Below are positions 50,204-59,132 of a stretch of DNA of 64,000 bases, piece by piece (position 1 is the first letter of the stretch; each line of letters starts with the position of its first letter). This DNA is from Streptomyces graminofaciens (GTDB lineage Bacteria > Actinomycetota > Actinomycetes > Streptomycetales > Streptomycetaceae): contig NZ_AP018448.1 in the NCBI RefSeq assembly GCF_030294945.1, forward strand, positions 6,788,001 through 6,852,000, in the 5' to 3' direction. Under the pieces are notes generated by a model. The model searched no databases and was not told the origin of the DNA. It was given only the letters and a program-made list of their open reading frames with translations. Both the position numbers and the translations under genes were made by a program.

Positions 50204-51477
50204 GTCAGCTGAGCCGTCTCGCCGCCGTGATCGGCAGCGGGATCACCCGGGTCACGGACAGGTCGCTGGGCCCGTACCAGACCGCGATCATCCGGATCGG
50301 CTTCTCCGCGACCTGGCTGCTGTTCCTGCTGCGCGAGTTCCCGCACCGGCACGAGCTGTACGGCCCCGAAGGCCCCTGGAGCTGGGACCTCGCCCAGCGG
50401 CTCATCTCGGACAACCACGCGTTCACGGTCCTGATGTGGTCCGACAGCGGGGTGTGGTTCGAGATCGTCTACGGCCTCGCCGTGCTGTCGAGCTTCCTGC
50501 TGCTGCTCGGCTGGCGCACCCGTGCCATGAGCGTGCTCTTCATGGTGGGCGTCCTGTCGCTGCAGAACCGCAGTGTCTTCATGGGCGACGGCGGCGACAA
50601 CGTCATCCACCTCATGTCGGTCTACCTCGTCCTCACCCGCTGCGGCCAGGTCTGGTCCCTGGACGAACGGCGGGCCCGGCTCACGAGTGAGCGCCGTGAG
50701 CGCCGTGAGCCGGGCAGTGTGGAGCGCGAGGACTCCATAGGGCCCGCCCTGTGGGGCGTGCTCGGCTTCGCGCTGCTGGTGTCGACCTTCGGGGGCCTGA
50801 TCCCCGGCGGGTTCCTCGGCGGCTGGCTGACGGTCTTCTGGGGACTGTGGGTGGCGCACGGCCTGTGGTGGTTCGTGAACCGGGTCGACCCCTACGGCCC
50901 GTCCCGCAACGTCTTCGACATCGTCGCCAACCTCGTCCACAACGCCGCCCTGCTCGTGATCATGGTCGAGGCGTGTCTGATCTACGCGACCGCCGGCTGG
51001 TACAAGATCCAGGGTTCGCGCTGGCAGGACGGCACGGCCGTCTTCTATCCGCTCCACCTGGACTACTTCTCGCCCTGGCCCGCCCTGTCCGACCTGATGT
51101 CGTCGAGCGCCGTCATGGTGCTGCTGGTGACGTACGGGACGGTCATCGTGCAGGTCGCCTTCCCGTTCACGCTCTTCAACCGGCGGGTCAAGAACGTCCT
51201 GCTGGTGGTGATGATGACCGAGCACGCCGTGATCGCCGTCGTGCTGGGGCTGCCGTTCTTCTCGCTCGCGATGATCGCCGCCGACTCCGTCTTCCTGCCG
51301 ACGTCGTTCCTGAAGCGCCTGGGCGGCTGGACGGCACGCGCGCGTGCACGCGTTCTTTCGCGACTGGGGCGTACGCGTACCCTCCCCGGGCCGCGTGAGC
51401 AGGATGCGGCGCATGCCCCGAGCACGGACACGGACGAGAAGTCGTCCGACCAGCCGCACGTAGGCTTCAGCGCATGA
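50200..51477 (+). CDS. HTTM-domain polytopic membrane protein
   Basis: A 425-residue protein with about nine transmembrane helices. The N-terminal HTTM domain, related to the vitamin-K-dependent gamma-carboxylase, holds PYQTAIIRIGFSATWLLFLLREFPHRHELYG and GDGGDNVIHLMSVYL. The C-terminus is basic, then acidic. No gamma-glutamyl carboxylase activity is known in bacteria of this type; the substrate is unknown. It overlaps DUF5819 upstream and TrmH downstream by 4 bp each. Confidence 0.86.
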   Translation: MSQLSRLAAVIGSGITRVTDRSLGPYQTAIIRIGFSATWLLFLLREFPHRHELYGPEGPWSWDLAQRLISDNHAFTVLMWSDSGVWFEIVYGLAVLSSFLLLLGWRTRAMSVLFMVGVLSLQNRSVFMGDGGDNVIHLMSVYLVLTRCGQVWSLDERRARLTSERRERREPGSVEREDSIGPALWGVLGFALLVSTFGGLIPGGFLGGWLTVFWGLWVAHGLWWFVNRVDPYGPSRNVFDIVANLVHNAALLVIMVEACLIYATAGWYKIQGSRWQDGTAVFYPLHLDYFSPWPALSDLMSSSAVMVLLVTYGTVIVQVAFPFTLFNRRVKNVLLVVMMTEHAVIAVVLGLPFFSLAMIAADSVFLPTSFLKRLGGWTARARARVLSRLGRTRTLPGPREQDAAHAPSTDTDEKSSDQPHVGFSA

Positions 51478-52277
51478 ACGATCCGGTGGACCCGGCCGCA
51501 CCCGTGGACCCCGTACGGGCCTGGCGCCGGCTCGCCGACGCCTCCGTCCTGCTCGACGGCTTCCACGCCCTCAAGCACGCCCTCCGCTTCGGCGCCGAGG
51601 TCTCCGTGGCGGTCACCGCCGACCGCGCGGCCGCGCTCGCCCTCGCCGACGAACTGGCCCCGGACGTACGGGAGTGGCTGGACGGGCTCCTCACTGAGGT
51701 GCCGGCCGCGACCTACCAGGGTCTCGTGCCGCGCCCGCACCCCACCGCCGTGGCCGCGCTGGCCGTACGCCCCTCGCGCGCGACCAACCTGGCGGCCCTC
51801 GCGCACACCCCGCGCACCGCCCCCGTCGTCGTCCTCGACAACCCGCGCAACCTGGGCAACGCGGGGGCCGTGATCCGGCTGGCGGCCGGTTTCGGCGCGA
51901 CCGGGGTCGTCACCACGGGCACGCTCGACCCCTGGCACCCCACGGTCGTACGCGGCGGGGCCGGGCTGCACTTCGCGACCGCCGTGGAGCGGCTGGAGGT
52001 CGCCGAGCTGCCGCCGGGCCCGCTGTTCGCGCTCGACCCCGAGGGCGACGACATCCGGGGGCTGAAGCTCCCGGACGACGCCGTACTCGCCTTCGGCTCC
52101 GAACGCAGCGGCCTGTCCCCCGAACTGCGCGACCGCGCCGACCACTTGCTGGCCCTGCCGATGCGCCCCCAGGTCTCCAGCTACAACCTCGCGACCAGTG
52201 TGGCCATGACGCTGTACCACTGGAGCGCGACCGGGGGCGCACCCACCGCTTCTCAAGCCTCTCGGCCCGTTTCCTAG
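51474..52277 (+). CDS. TrmH/SpoU-family RNA 2'-O-ribose methyltransferase
   Basis: A 267-residue SPOUT enzyme. The trefoil-knot motifs are present: VLDNPRNLGNAGAVIRLAAGFGATGVV, LAFGSERSGLSPELRD and LPMRPQVSSYNLATSVAMTLY. The target (tRNA or rRNA) cannot be told. ATG 51474 overlaps the HTTM stop; the end overlaps the convergent paaN stop by 4 bp. Confidence 0.9.
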   Translation: MNDPVDPAAPVDPVRAWRRLADASVLLDGFHALKHALRFGAEVSVAVTADRAAALALADELAPDVREWLDGLLTEVPAATYQGLVPRPHPTAVAALAVRPSRATNLAALAHTPRTAPVVVLDNPRNLGNAGAVIRLAAGFGATGVVTTGTLDPWHPTVVRGGAGLHFATAVERLEVAELPPGPLFALDPEGDDIRGLKLPDDAVLAFGSERSGLSPELRDRADHLLALPMRPQVSSYNLATSVAMTLYHWSATGGAPTASQASRPVS

Positions 52278-53980
52278 CCCTCTCGGCGCACCTCCACCAC
52301 CCGGAACCGGTTCGCCACGAACGCCCCGTCGCACAGTGCGGCGTTCGCCGCCGGGTTGCCGCCCGAGCCGTGGAAGTCGGAGAACGCGGCCGTCTGGTTG
52401 ACGTACACCCCGCCCGTGAGGTTCAGCGACAGCTGGGCACACTCCTCCAAGCAGGCCTCCTCGATGCCGGCGGCCACCTCCTCGGAGGTCGTGTACGCGC
52501 CGACCGTCATCGCGCCCTTTTCGCTGATCGTCCGCCGCAGCAGCTCCACCGCGTCCGCCGCCGAGTCGACCGCGACGGCGAAGGACACCGGGCCGAAGCA
52601 CTCGCTCATGTAGGCGGCCTCGTCGTCCGCCCTCTCCCAATATTTCCGCGCCCCGTCGAGCTTCACGATGACCGGCGTACGGACGACCGCGCCCGGGAAC
52701 TCCGGGTTGGCGATCTCCCGGGAGGCGAGGGCGACTTCGCCGAGGCCGGCGGCCGCGTCGAGGCGGGCCTTCACGTCCGGGTTCACGATCGCGCCGAGCA
52801 GCGCGTTCGCGCGCGCGTCGTCGCCCAGGAGGCCGCCGACCGACTTGGCGAGATCGCCGACGACCTCGTCGTAGGACTTCGGTCCCTCGTCCGTGGTGAT
52901 GCCGATGCGGGGGATCAGGAGGTTCTGCGGGGTGGTGCACATCTGGCCGCTGTAGAGCGAGAGCGAGAAGGCCAGGTTGGAGAGCATGCCCTTGTAGTCG
53001 GACGTCGACTCGACGATCACCGTGTTGACGCCGGCCTTCTCCGTGTAGACCTGCGCCTGGCGGGCGTTGGCCTCCAGCCAGTCGCCGAAGGCGGTGGAGC
53101 CGGTGTAGTCGATGATCCGGATCTCAGGGCGGGTGGCCAGCGTCTTGGCGATGCCCTCGCCGGGGCGTTCGGCGGCCAGCGCGACCAAGTTCGGGTCGAA
53201 GCCGGTCTCCGTGAGGACCTCGCGGGCGACCTGGACGGTGAGGGCGAGCGGCAGCACCGCGCGCGGGTGGGGCTTCACCAGGACCGCGTTGCCGGTGGCG
53301 AGCGAGGCGAACAGGCCCGGGTAGCCGTTCCACGTCGGGAAGGTGTTGCAGCCGATCATCAGGGCGATGCCGCGCGGGACCGGCTTGAACTCCTTGGTCA
53401 GCGCGAGCGGGTCGCGCTTGCCCTGGGGCTTGCTCCACTCGGCGCTGTCGGGCGTGCGGACCTGCTCCGCGTACGCGTACGCCACCGCTTCCAGGCCGCG
53501 GTCCTGGGCGTGGGGCCCGCCCGCCTGGAACGCCATCATGAAGGCCTGGCCGGAGGTGTGCATGACCGCGTGGGCGAACTCGTGCGTGCGGTCGCTGATC
53601 CGCTTGAGGATCTCCAGACACACCGCCGCGCGCGTCTGCGCGCCCGCGTCGCGCCACGCGCGCTGTCCGGCCTTCATGGCGGGCAGCAGCGTGTCGATGT
53701 CGGCGTGCGGATACGTCACGCCGAGCGTCAGGCCGTACGGGGAGGTCTCCTCGCCGACCCAGTCGTCCGTGCCGGGCTGGCCGAGGTCGAGGCGGGTGCC
53801 GAGGAGGGCGTCGAAGGCGGCCTTGCCTTCCGCCATGCCCAGGCTGCCGTTCTCGCCGTACGCCTTGGGGTGTTCGGGGTGCGGGGACCAGTACGCGCGC
53901 GTGCGGATCGCTTCCAGCGCCTGGTCGAGGGTGGGCCGGTGCCTGGCGATCAGGTCGTGCGCGGACAGTTCGGCGGCCAT
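52274..53980 (-). CDS. paaN: phenylacetic acid degradation aldehyde dehydrogenase PaaN
   Basis: A 568-residue aldehyde dehydrogenase of the PaaN class. The NAD site is in IMIGCNTFPTWNGYPGLFASLATGNAVLVKPHP, the catalytic Cys in YSGQMCTTPQN, and Glu in EKAGVNTVIVES. It lacks the C-terminal MaoC-like hydratase of PaaZ. In phenylacetate catabolism it oxidises the ring-cleavage semialdehyde. The other paa genes (paaABCDE) are absent here. ATG 53980 is the better start; GTG 53998 overlaps little. Confidence 0.88.
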   Translation of the reverse strand: MAAELSAHDLIARHRPTLDQALEAIRTRAYWSPHPEHPKAYGENGSLGMAEGKAAFDALLGTRLDLGQPGTDDWVGEETSPYGLTLGVTYPHADIDTLLPAMKAGQRAWRDAGAQTRAAVCLEILKRISDRTHEFAHAVMHTSGQAFMMAFQAGGPHAQDRGLEAVAYAYAEQVRTPDSAEWSKPQGKRDPLALTKEFKPVPRGIALMIGCNTFPTWNGYPGLFASLATGNAVLVKPHPRAVLPLALTVQVAREVLTETGFDPNLVALAAERPGEGIAKTLATRPEIRIIDYTGSTAFGDWLEANARQAQVYTEKAGVNTVIVESTSDYKGMLSNLAFSLSLYSGQMCTTPQNLLIPRIGITTDEGPKSYDEVVGDLAKSVGGLLGDDARANALLGAIVNPDVKARLDAAAGLGEVALASREIANPEFPGAVVRTPVIVKLDGARKYWERADDEAAYMSECFGPVSFAVAVDSAADAVELLRRTISEKGAMTVGAYTTSEEVAAGIEEACLEECAQLSLNLTGGVYVNQTAAFSDFHGSGGNPAANAALCDGAFVANRFRVVEVRREG

Positions 53981-54057
53981 GCGGGACCAACTCCTCACGT
54001 CAGGTGCTCTTCTTCGAGCTCTGACCTGGGCAGGAACGGGCTGACAGAGTTAGAGTA

Positions 54058-54071
54058 ACCGAACGATCGGT
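54058..54071. promoter_or_regulatory. TetR-type operator ACCGA-ACGA-TCGGT
   Basis: A 5+4+5 palindrome in the divergent gap between paaN and paaH. The same site with ACAA in the middle lies at 56921. Confidence 0.75.
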
Positions 54072-54095
54072 CGGGACAAGGGGGTCCGCCGCATC

Positions 54096-54104
54096 TGTGG
54101 ACAA
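54096..54104 (-). promoter_or_regulatory. DnaA box (TTGTCCACA)
   Basis: TGTGGACAA is a perfect box, 24 bp before the paaH start. Confidence 0.55.
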
Positions 54105-54127
54105 CCCCGTGCGGGAGGATCGCGAGC

Positions 54128-55645
54128 ATGACAGCACTCGACCTCAGCAGCCCCGTGGCCGTTGTCGGCACCGGCACCATGGGCCAGGGCATCGCCCAGG
54201 TCGCGCTGGTAGCGGGCCACACCGTACGGCTGTACGACGCCGTGCCCGGCCGCGCCCGGGAGGCGGCCGAGGCGATCGGCGCGCGGCTCGACCGGCTCGT
54301 CGCCAAGGACCGCCTGGCCGGCGCCGACCGGGACGCCGCACGCGCCCGGCTGCACGCTGCCGAGACCCTCGCCGACCTCGCGGACTGCGCCCTCGTCGTC
54401 GAGGCCGTCATGGAGCGCCTGGACGCCAAGCAGGAGCTGTTCCGGGCCCTGGAGGACGTCGTCGGCGAGGACTGCCTGCTCGCCACCAACACCTCGTCCC
54501 TGTCCGTGACGGCCATCGGCGGCGCCCTGCGCAACCCCGGGCGTTTCGTCGGCCTGCATTTCTTCAACCCCGCGCCGCTGCTGCCGCTCGTCGAGGTCGT
54601 CTCCGGGTTCGCCACCGACGTCACGTCGGCCACGCGCGCGTACGAGACCGCCCGCGCCTGGGGCAAGACCCCGGTGGCGTGCGCCGACACCCCCGGCTTC
54701 ATCGTCAACCGCATCGCCCGGCCCTTCTACGCCGAGGCCTTCGCGGTCTACGAGGCGCAGGCCGCCGACCCCGCCACCATCGACGCGATCCTGCGCGAGT
54801 CCGGGGGCTTCCGGATGGGCGCCTTCGAACTGACCGACCTGATCGGGCAGGACGTCAACGAATCGGTCACCCACTCCGTGTGGCAGGCCTTCTTCCAGGA
54901 CGTGCGCTTCACCCCCTCGCTGGCCCAGCGCCGGCTCGTCGAGTCGGGCCGGCTCGGCCGCAAGGCGGGACAGGGCTGGTACGACTACGGGGACGACGCC
55001 GAGAGCCCCGAGCCGCACACCGCCGAACCGGCCCCCGCGCCCGCGTACGTCGTCTGCGAGGGCGACCTGGGCCCCGCCTCCGAACTGCTCACCCTGATCC
55101 GCGAGGCGGGCATCCCCGTCCGCGACGACGAGGAGGACCACGGCACCCGGTTCGTGCTGCCGAGCGGCGGCCAACTGGTCCTCGCCGACGGCCAGACCTC
55201 CGTGGAGTTCCGGGACGTCGTCTACTTCGACCTCGCGCTCGACTACCGCAAGGCCACCCGGATCGCCCTGTCCGCCTCCCAGGACACCTCCCCGCAGACC
55301 CTCGCCGAAGCCACCGGGCTCTTCCAGGCGCTGGGCAAGGCCGTCAGCGTCATCGGGGACGCCCCCGGCATGATCGTCGCCCGTACGGTGGCCCGGATCG
55401 TCGACCTCGCGCACGACGCCGTCGCCAAGGGCGTGGCCACCGAGGAGGACATCGACACGGCGATGCGACTCGGCGTGAACTACCCGCTCGGCCCCTTCGA
55501 GTGGAGCCGCAGGCTCGGCCGCAACTGGGCGTACGCCCTCCTGGACGACCTGCATCTGCGCGACCCCTCCGGGCGCTACGCGCCGTCCCTCGCGCTGTAC
55601 CGCCACGCCTACGCCTCCGACAAGCGGGAGGGCACCTCCTCATGA
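54128..55645 (+). CDS. paaH: 3-hydroxyacyl-CoA dehydrogenase PaaH
   Basis: A 505-residue NAD-dependent enzyme of two 3HCDH units. The Rossmann motif VVGTGTMGQGIAQVAL opens the first unit, with FVGLHFFNPAPLLPLVEVV carrying the catalytic His. The C-terminal 3HCDH_C domain recurs (PGMIVARTVARIVDLAHDAVAKGVA). ATG 54128 follows GAGG, and the stop overlaps the TetR gene. It oxidises 3-hydroxyadipyl-CoA in the phenylacetate pathway or a related beta-oxidation step. Confidence 0.88.
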   Translation: MTALDLSSPVAVVGTGTMGQGIAQVALVAGHTVRLYDAVPGRAREAAEAIGARLDRLVAKDRLAGADRDAARARLHAAETLADLADCALVVEAVMERLDAKQELFRALEDVVGEDCLLATNTSSLSVTAIGGALRNPGRFVGLHFFNPAPLLPLVEVVSGFATDVTSATRAYETARAWGKTPVACADTPGFIVNRIARPFYAEAFAVYEAQAADPATIDAILRESGGFRMGAFELTDLIGQDVNESVTHSVWQAFFQDVRFTPSLAQRRLVESGRLGRKAGQGWYDYGDDAESPEPHTAEPAPAPAYVVCEGDLGPASELLTLIREAGIPVRDDEEDHGTRFVLPSGGQLVLADGQTSVEFRDVVYFDLALDYRKATRIALSASQDTSPQTLAEATGLFQALGKAVSVIGDAPGMIVARTVARIVDLAHDAVAKGVATEEDIDTAMRLGVNYPLGPFEWSRRLGRNWAYALLDDLHLRDPSGRYAPSLALYRHAYASDKREGTSS

Positions 55646-56232
55646 CCACCGCCAAGCGCGACACGTACACCCCGGAGACGCTGCTCTCCGTCGCCGTCCA
55701 GGTCTTCATCGAACGCGGCTACGACGGCACGTCCATGGAGCACCTCTCCAAGGCGGCGGGCATCTCCAAGTCGTCGATCTACCACCACGTCACGGGCAAG
55801 GAGGAGCTGCTGCGCCGGGCCGTCAGCCGGGCGCTGGACGGCCTCTTCGGCATCCTCGACGAGGAACCCGCGCGCGTGGGGCGTTCCGTGGAGCGCCTGG
55901 AGCATGTCGTGCGCCGCATGGTCGAGGTGCTCTTGACCGAACTCCCGTACGTGACGCTGCTGCTGCGTGTGCGCGGCAACACCGACACCGAGCGCTGGGC
56001 CCTGGAGCGGCGCCGCGACTTCGACCACCAGGTCGCCGAGCTGCTCAAGGCCGCGGCGGCCGACGGGGACGTGCGCGGTGACGTGGAGGTGCGGCTCGCG
56101 ACCCGGCTCGTCTTCGGGATGATCAACTCGATCGTGGAGTGGTACCGGCCGGACGTGCGGGGCATGGGGGAGCGGGAAGTGGCGGACGCCGTGGCGCACC
56201 TGGTCTTCACGGGGCTGCGCGGGCAGGAGTGA
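55642..56232 (+). CDS. TetR-family regulator (PaaR-like)
   Basis: A 196-residue repressor. HTH at about 12-58: LLSVAVQVFIERGYDGTSMEHLSKAAGISKSSIYHHVTGKEELL. The C-terminal ligand domain is all helical. ATG 55642 overlaps the paaH stop by 4 bp. The two matching palindromes at 54058 and 56921 are probable operators, making it a regulator of paaN, paaH and bkdABC. PaaR-like by context only. Confidence 0.85.
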   Translation: MTTAKRDTYTPETLLSVAVQVFIERGYDGTSMEHLSKAAGISKSSIYHHVTGKEELLRRAVSRALDGLFGILDEEPARVGRSVERLEHVVRRMVEVLLTELPYVTLLLRVRGNTDTERWALERRRDFDHQVAELLKAAAADGDVRGDVEVRLATRLVFGMINSIVEWYRPDVRGMGEREVADAVAHLVFTGLRGQE

Positions 56233-56318
56233 CCGGCGGGCCTACATGAGTAGGGCTGACCGACGGGCCGCGCGGGCAGGGCTGATCGATCCTTCGGGGG
56301 CCGCGAACTTCTCGGTGA

Positions 56319-56819
56319 TCAGCCCTCCGGTTCCACGTCCTCCTCCTCGAACACCAGCAGGGTCCGCGTGCTGAGCACCTCCGGGATGGCCTGGAGCTTG
56401 GTGAGGACGACTTCGCGCAGGGCCCTGTTGTCCGAGGTGTGCACCAGGAGCAGGACGTCGTAGTCGCCGCCCACCAGCGCGATGTGGGCGGCACCGGAGA
56501 GCTGGCGCAGCTGTTCGCGGACCGTGCGCCAGGAGTTCTGCACGATCTTGAGGGTGATGTAGGCGGACGTGCCCTTTCCGGCGCGTTCGTGGTTCACGCG
56601 CGCCCCGAAGCCGCGGATCACGCCGTCCTCGACGAGGCGGTTGATGCGGGCGTAGGCGTTGGCGCGGGAGACATGGACGCGTTCGGCGACGGACCGTATC
56701 GAGGCGCGGCCGTCGGCCTGGAGCATGCGCAGGATGTCCTGATCTATGGAGTCCAGCGGTCGAGGGGGCGGCAGGGCCGGGCCGTGCTCCGGCGGCTCGG
56801 CCATTTGTTCAGGTGCCAT
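56319..56819 (-). CDS. Lrp/AsnC-family regulator (BkdR-like)
   Basis: A 166-residue feast/famine regulator. HTH: LDSIDQDILRMLQADGRASIRSVAERVHVSRANAYARINRLVEDG; then the RAM effector domain, with ITLKIVQNSWRTVREQL and VGGDYDVLLLVHTSDN. An N-terminal Pro-rich extension precedes the HTH. ATG 56819 follows GGCGGGGGCG. It is divergent from bkdABC, as BkdR is elsewhere, and may sense branched-chain amino acids. Confidence 0.86.
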   Translation of the reverse strand: MAPEQMAEPPEHGPALPPPRPLDSIDQDILRMLQADGRASIRSVAERVHVSRANAYARINRLVEDGVIRGFGARVNHERAGKGTSAYITLKIVQNSWRTVREQLRQLSGAAHIALVGGDYDVLLLVHTSDNRALREVVLTKLQAIPEVLSTRTLLVFEEEDVEPEG

Positions 56820-56877
56820 GCGCCCCCGCCTCTCTACCATGGACGTACTGCGTTCATTTCAGGGTGTGCAGAACCGT

Positions 56878-56886
56878 TTGTCCACA
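56878..56886 (+). promoter_or_regulatory. DnaA box (TTGTCCACA)
   Basis: A perfect box in the bkdR-bkdA divergent gap, 35 bp before the palindrome at 56921. Confidence 0.55.
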
Positions 56887-56920
56887 GCCTGAGGGTGCCT
56901 GTAGCCAAAATGCGTCAGCG

Positions 56921-56934
56921 ACCGAACAATCGGT
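56921..56934. promoter_or_regulatory. TetR-type operator ACCGA-ACAA-TCGGT
   Basis: It shares all ten arm bases with the site at 54058. It lies 61 bp before bkdA. Confidence 0.75.
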
Positions 56935-56994
56935 AGGTGAGACGCGTCACAACCGTGCCGCGTCCCAGAAGCCACTCCCACGAGGAGGTGCCGT

Positions 56995-58128
56995 ATGACG
57001 GTCATGGAGCAGCGGGGCGCGTACCACCCGACACCGCCGCCCGCCTGGCAGCCCCGCACGGACCCCGCGCCGCTGCTGCCCGACGCCCTGCCGTACCGCG
57101 TGCTCGGCACCGACGCGGCGGCCGGCGCCGACCCCGCGCTGCTGCGCCGGCTCTACGCGGAGCTGGTGCGCGGTCGCAGGTACAACGCGCAGGCCACGGC
57201 CCTGACCAAGCAGGGCAGGCTCGCCGTCTACCCCTCCAGCACCGGCCAGGAGGCCTGCGAGGTCGCTGCCGCGCTCGTCCTCGAGGAGCGCGACTGGCTG
57301 TTCCCCAGCTACCGCGACACGCTCGCCGCCGTCGCCCGCGGCCTCGACCCCGTGCAGGCGCTCACGCTGCTGCGCGGCGACTGGCACACCGGCTACGACC
57401 CCCACGAACACCGCATCGCGCCCCTCTGCACACCCCTCGCGACCCAGCTGCCGCACGCCGTGGGCCTCGCGCACGCCGCCCGCCTCAAGGGCGACGACGT
57501 GGTCGCGCTCGCCATGGTCGGCGACGGCGGCACCAGCGAGGGCGACTTCCACGAGGCGCTCAACTTCGCCGCCGTCTGGCAGGCACCGGTCGTCTTCCTC
57601 GTCCAGAACAACGGCTTCGCGATCTCCGTACCGCTCGCCAAGCAGACCGCCGCCCCGTCGCTCGCCCACAAGGCCGTCGGCTACGGGATGCCGGGCCGGC
57701 TGGTCGACGGCAACGACGCGGCGGCCGTGCACCAGGTGCTGAGCGAGGCCGTGGCCCACGCGCGCGCGGGCGGCGGTCCCACGCTGATCGAGGCGGTCAC
57801 GTACCGCATCGACGCCCACACCAACGCCGACGACGCGACCCGCTACCGCGGCGACTCCGAGGTCGAGACCTGGCGGGCGCACGACCCGATCGCGCTCCTG
57901 GAGCACGAGCTGACCGAGCGGGGCCTCATCGACGAGGACGGCATCCAGGCCGCGCGGGACGCCGCCGAGGTCATGGCGGCCGAGCTGCGCGAGCACATGA
58001 ACCAGGACCCGGTGCTCGACCCCATGGACCTCTTCGCCCATGTGTACGCCGAGCCCACCCCCCAACTGCGCGAGCAGGAGGCCCTGCTGCGCGCCGAGCT
58101 GGCGGCGGAACAAGAAGGGGCGCATTGA
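56995..58128 (+). CDS. bkdA: branched-chain alpha-keto acid dehydrogenase E1 alpha
   Basis: A 377-residue thiamine-diphosphate subunit. The TPP motif is GDGGTSEGDFHEALNFAAVWQAPVVFLVQNN (GDG to NN). The phosphorylation-loop region contains YRIDAHTNADDATRYR. With BkdB it decarboxylates the keto acids of valine, leucine and isoleucine, giving starter units for branched fatty acids and polyketides. ATG 56995 follows GAGGAGGTG. Confidence 0.92.
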   Translation: MTVMEQRGAYHPTPPPAWQPRTDPAPLLPDALPYRVLGTDAAAGADPALLRRLYAELVRGRRYNAQATALTKQGRLAVYPSSTGQEACEVAAALVLEERDWLFPSYRDTLAAVARGLDPVQALTLLRGDWHTGYDPHEHRIAPLCTPLATQLPHAVGLAHAARLKGDDVVALAMVGDGGTSEGDFHEALNFAAVWQAPVVFLVQNNGFAISVPLAKQTAAPSLAHKAVGYGMPGRLVDGNDAAAVHQVLSEAVAHARAGGGPTLIEAVTYRIDAHTNADDATRYRGDSEVETWRAHDPIALLEHELTERGLIDEDGIQAARDAAEVMAAELREHMNQDPVLDPMDLFAHVYAEPTPQLREQEALLRAELAAEQEGAH

Positions 58129-59132
58129 TGACCACCGTCGCCCTCAAGCCCGCGACCATGGCGCAGGCCCTCACCCGCGCCCTCCGCGACGCCATGACCG
58201 CCGATCCGGCCGTCCACGTCATGGGCGAGGACGTCGGCACCCTCGGCGGTGTCTTCCGGGTCACCGACGGCCTCGCCGAGCAGTTCGGCGAGGACCGCGT
58301 CACGGACACCCCGCTCGCCGAGGCGGGCATCCTCGGCACCGCCGTCGGCATGGCCATGTACGGGCTCAGGCCGGTCGTGGAGATGCAGTTCGACGCGTTC
58401 GCCTACCCGGCGTTCGAGCAGCTCATCAGCCATGTCGCCCGCATGCGCAACCGCACCCGCGGCGCCATGCCGATGCCGATCACCATCCGTGTCCCCTACG
58501 GGGGAGGCATCGGCGGCGTCGAGCACCACAGCGACTCCTCCGAGGCCTACTACATGGCGACCCCCGGGCTCCATGTCGTCACGCCCGCGACCGTCGCCGA
58601 CGCCTACGGCCTGCTGCGCGCCTCCATCGCCTCCGACGACCCGGTGGTCTTCCTGGAGCCCAAGCGCCTGTACTGGTCGAAGGACACCTGGAACCCCGAC
58701 GATCCGCAGACGGTCGAGCCCATCGGCCGCGCGGTCGTCCGCCGCCCCGGCCGCAGCGCCACGCTCATCACCTACGGGCCGTCCGTGCCGGTCTGCCTGG
58801 AGGCCGCCGAGGCGGGCCTGGCCGAGGGCTGGGACCTCGAAGTCGTCGACCTGCGCTCCCTGGTGCCCTTCGACGACGAGACGGTCGCCGCGTCGGTACG
58901 CCGGACCGGCCGCGCCGTCGTCGTCCACGAGTCCGGCGGCTACGGCGGCCCGGGCGGCGAGATCGCGGCCCGCGTCACCGAGCGCTGCTTCCACCACCTG
59001 GAGGCGCCGGTGCTGCGCGTCGCCGGCTTCGACATCCCGTACCCGCCGCCGATGCTGGAGCGGCACCACCTGCCCGGCGTCGACCGGATCCTGGACGCCG
59101 TGGGGCGCCTGCAGTGGGAGGCGGAGAGCTGA
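58128..59132 (+). CDS. bkdB: branched-chain alpha-keto acid dehydrogenase E1 beta
   Basis: A 334-residue subunit. Transketolase motifs: VMGEDVGTLGGVFRVTDGLAEQFG, DTPLAEAGILGTAVGMAMYG, RVPYGGGIGGVEHHSDSSEAY and the C-terminal RAVVVHESGGYGGPGGEI. Its ATG overlaps the bkdA stop by one base (TGATG). Confidence 0.93.
   Translation: MTTVALKPATMAQALTRALRDAMTADPAVHVMGEDVGTLGGVFRVTDGLAEQFGEDRVTDTPLAEAGILGTAVGMAMYGLRPVVEMQFDAFAYPAFEQLISHVARMRNRTRGAMPMPITIRVPYGGGIGGVEHHSDSSEAYYMATPGLHVVTPATVADAYGLLRASIASDDPVVFLEPKRLYWSKDTWNPDDPQTVEPIGRAVVRRPGRSATLITYGPSVPVCLEAAEAGLAEGWDLEVVDLRSLVPFDDETVAASVRRTGRAVVVHESGGYGGPGGEIAARVTERCFHHLEAPVLRVAGFDIPYPPPMLERHHLPGVDRILDAVGRLQWEAES

Noticed and set aside
52274..55645. 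A full phenylacetate operon
   Set aside because: Only paaN- and paaH-type genes are present; paaABCDE, paaG and paaJ are absent, so the pathway name is tentative.
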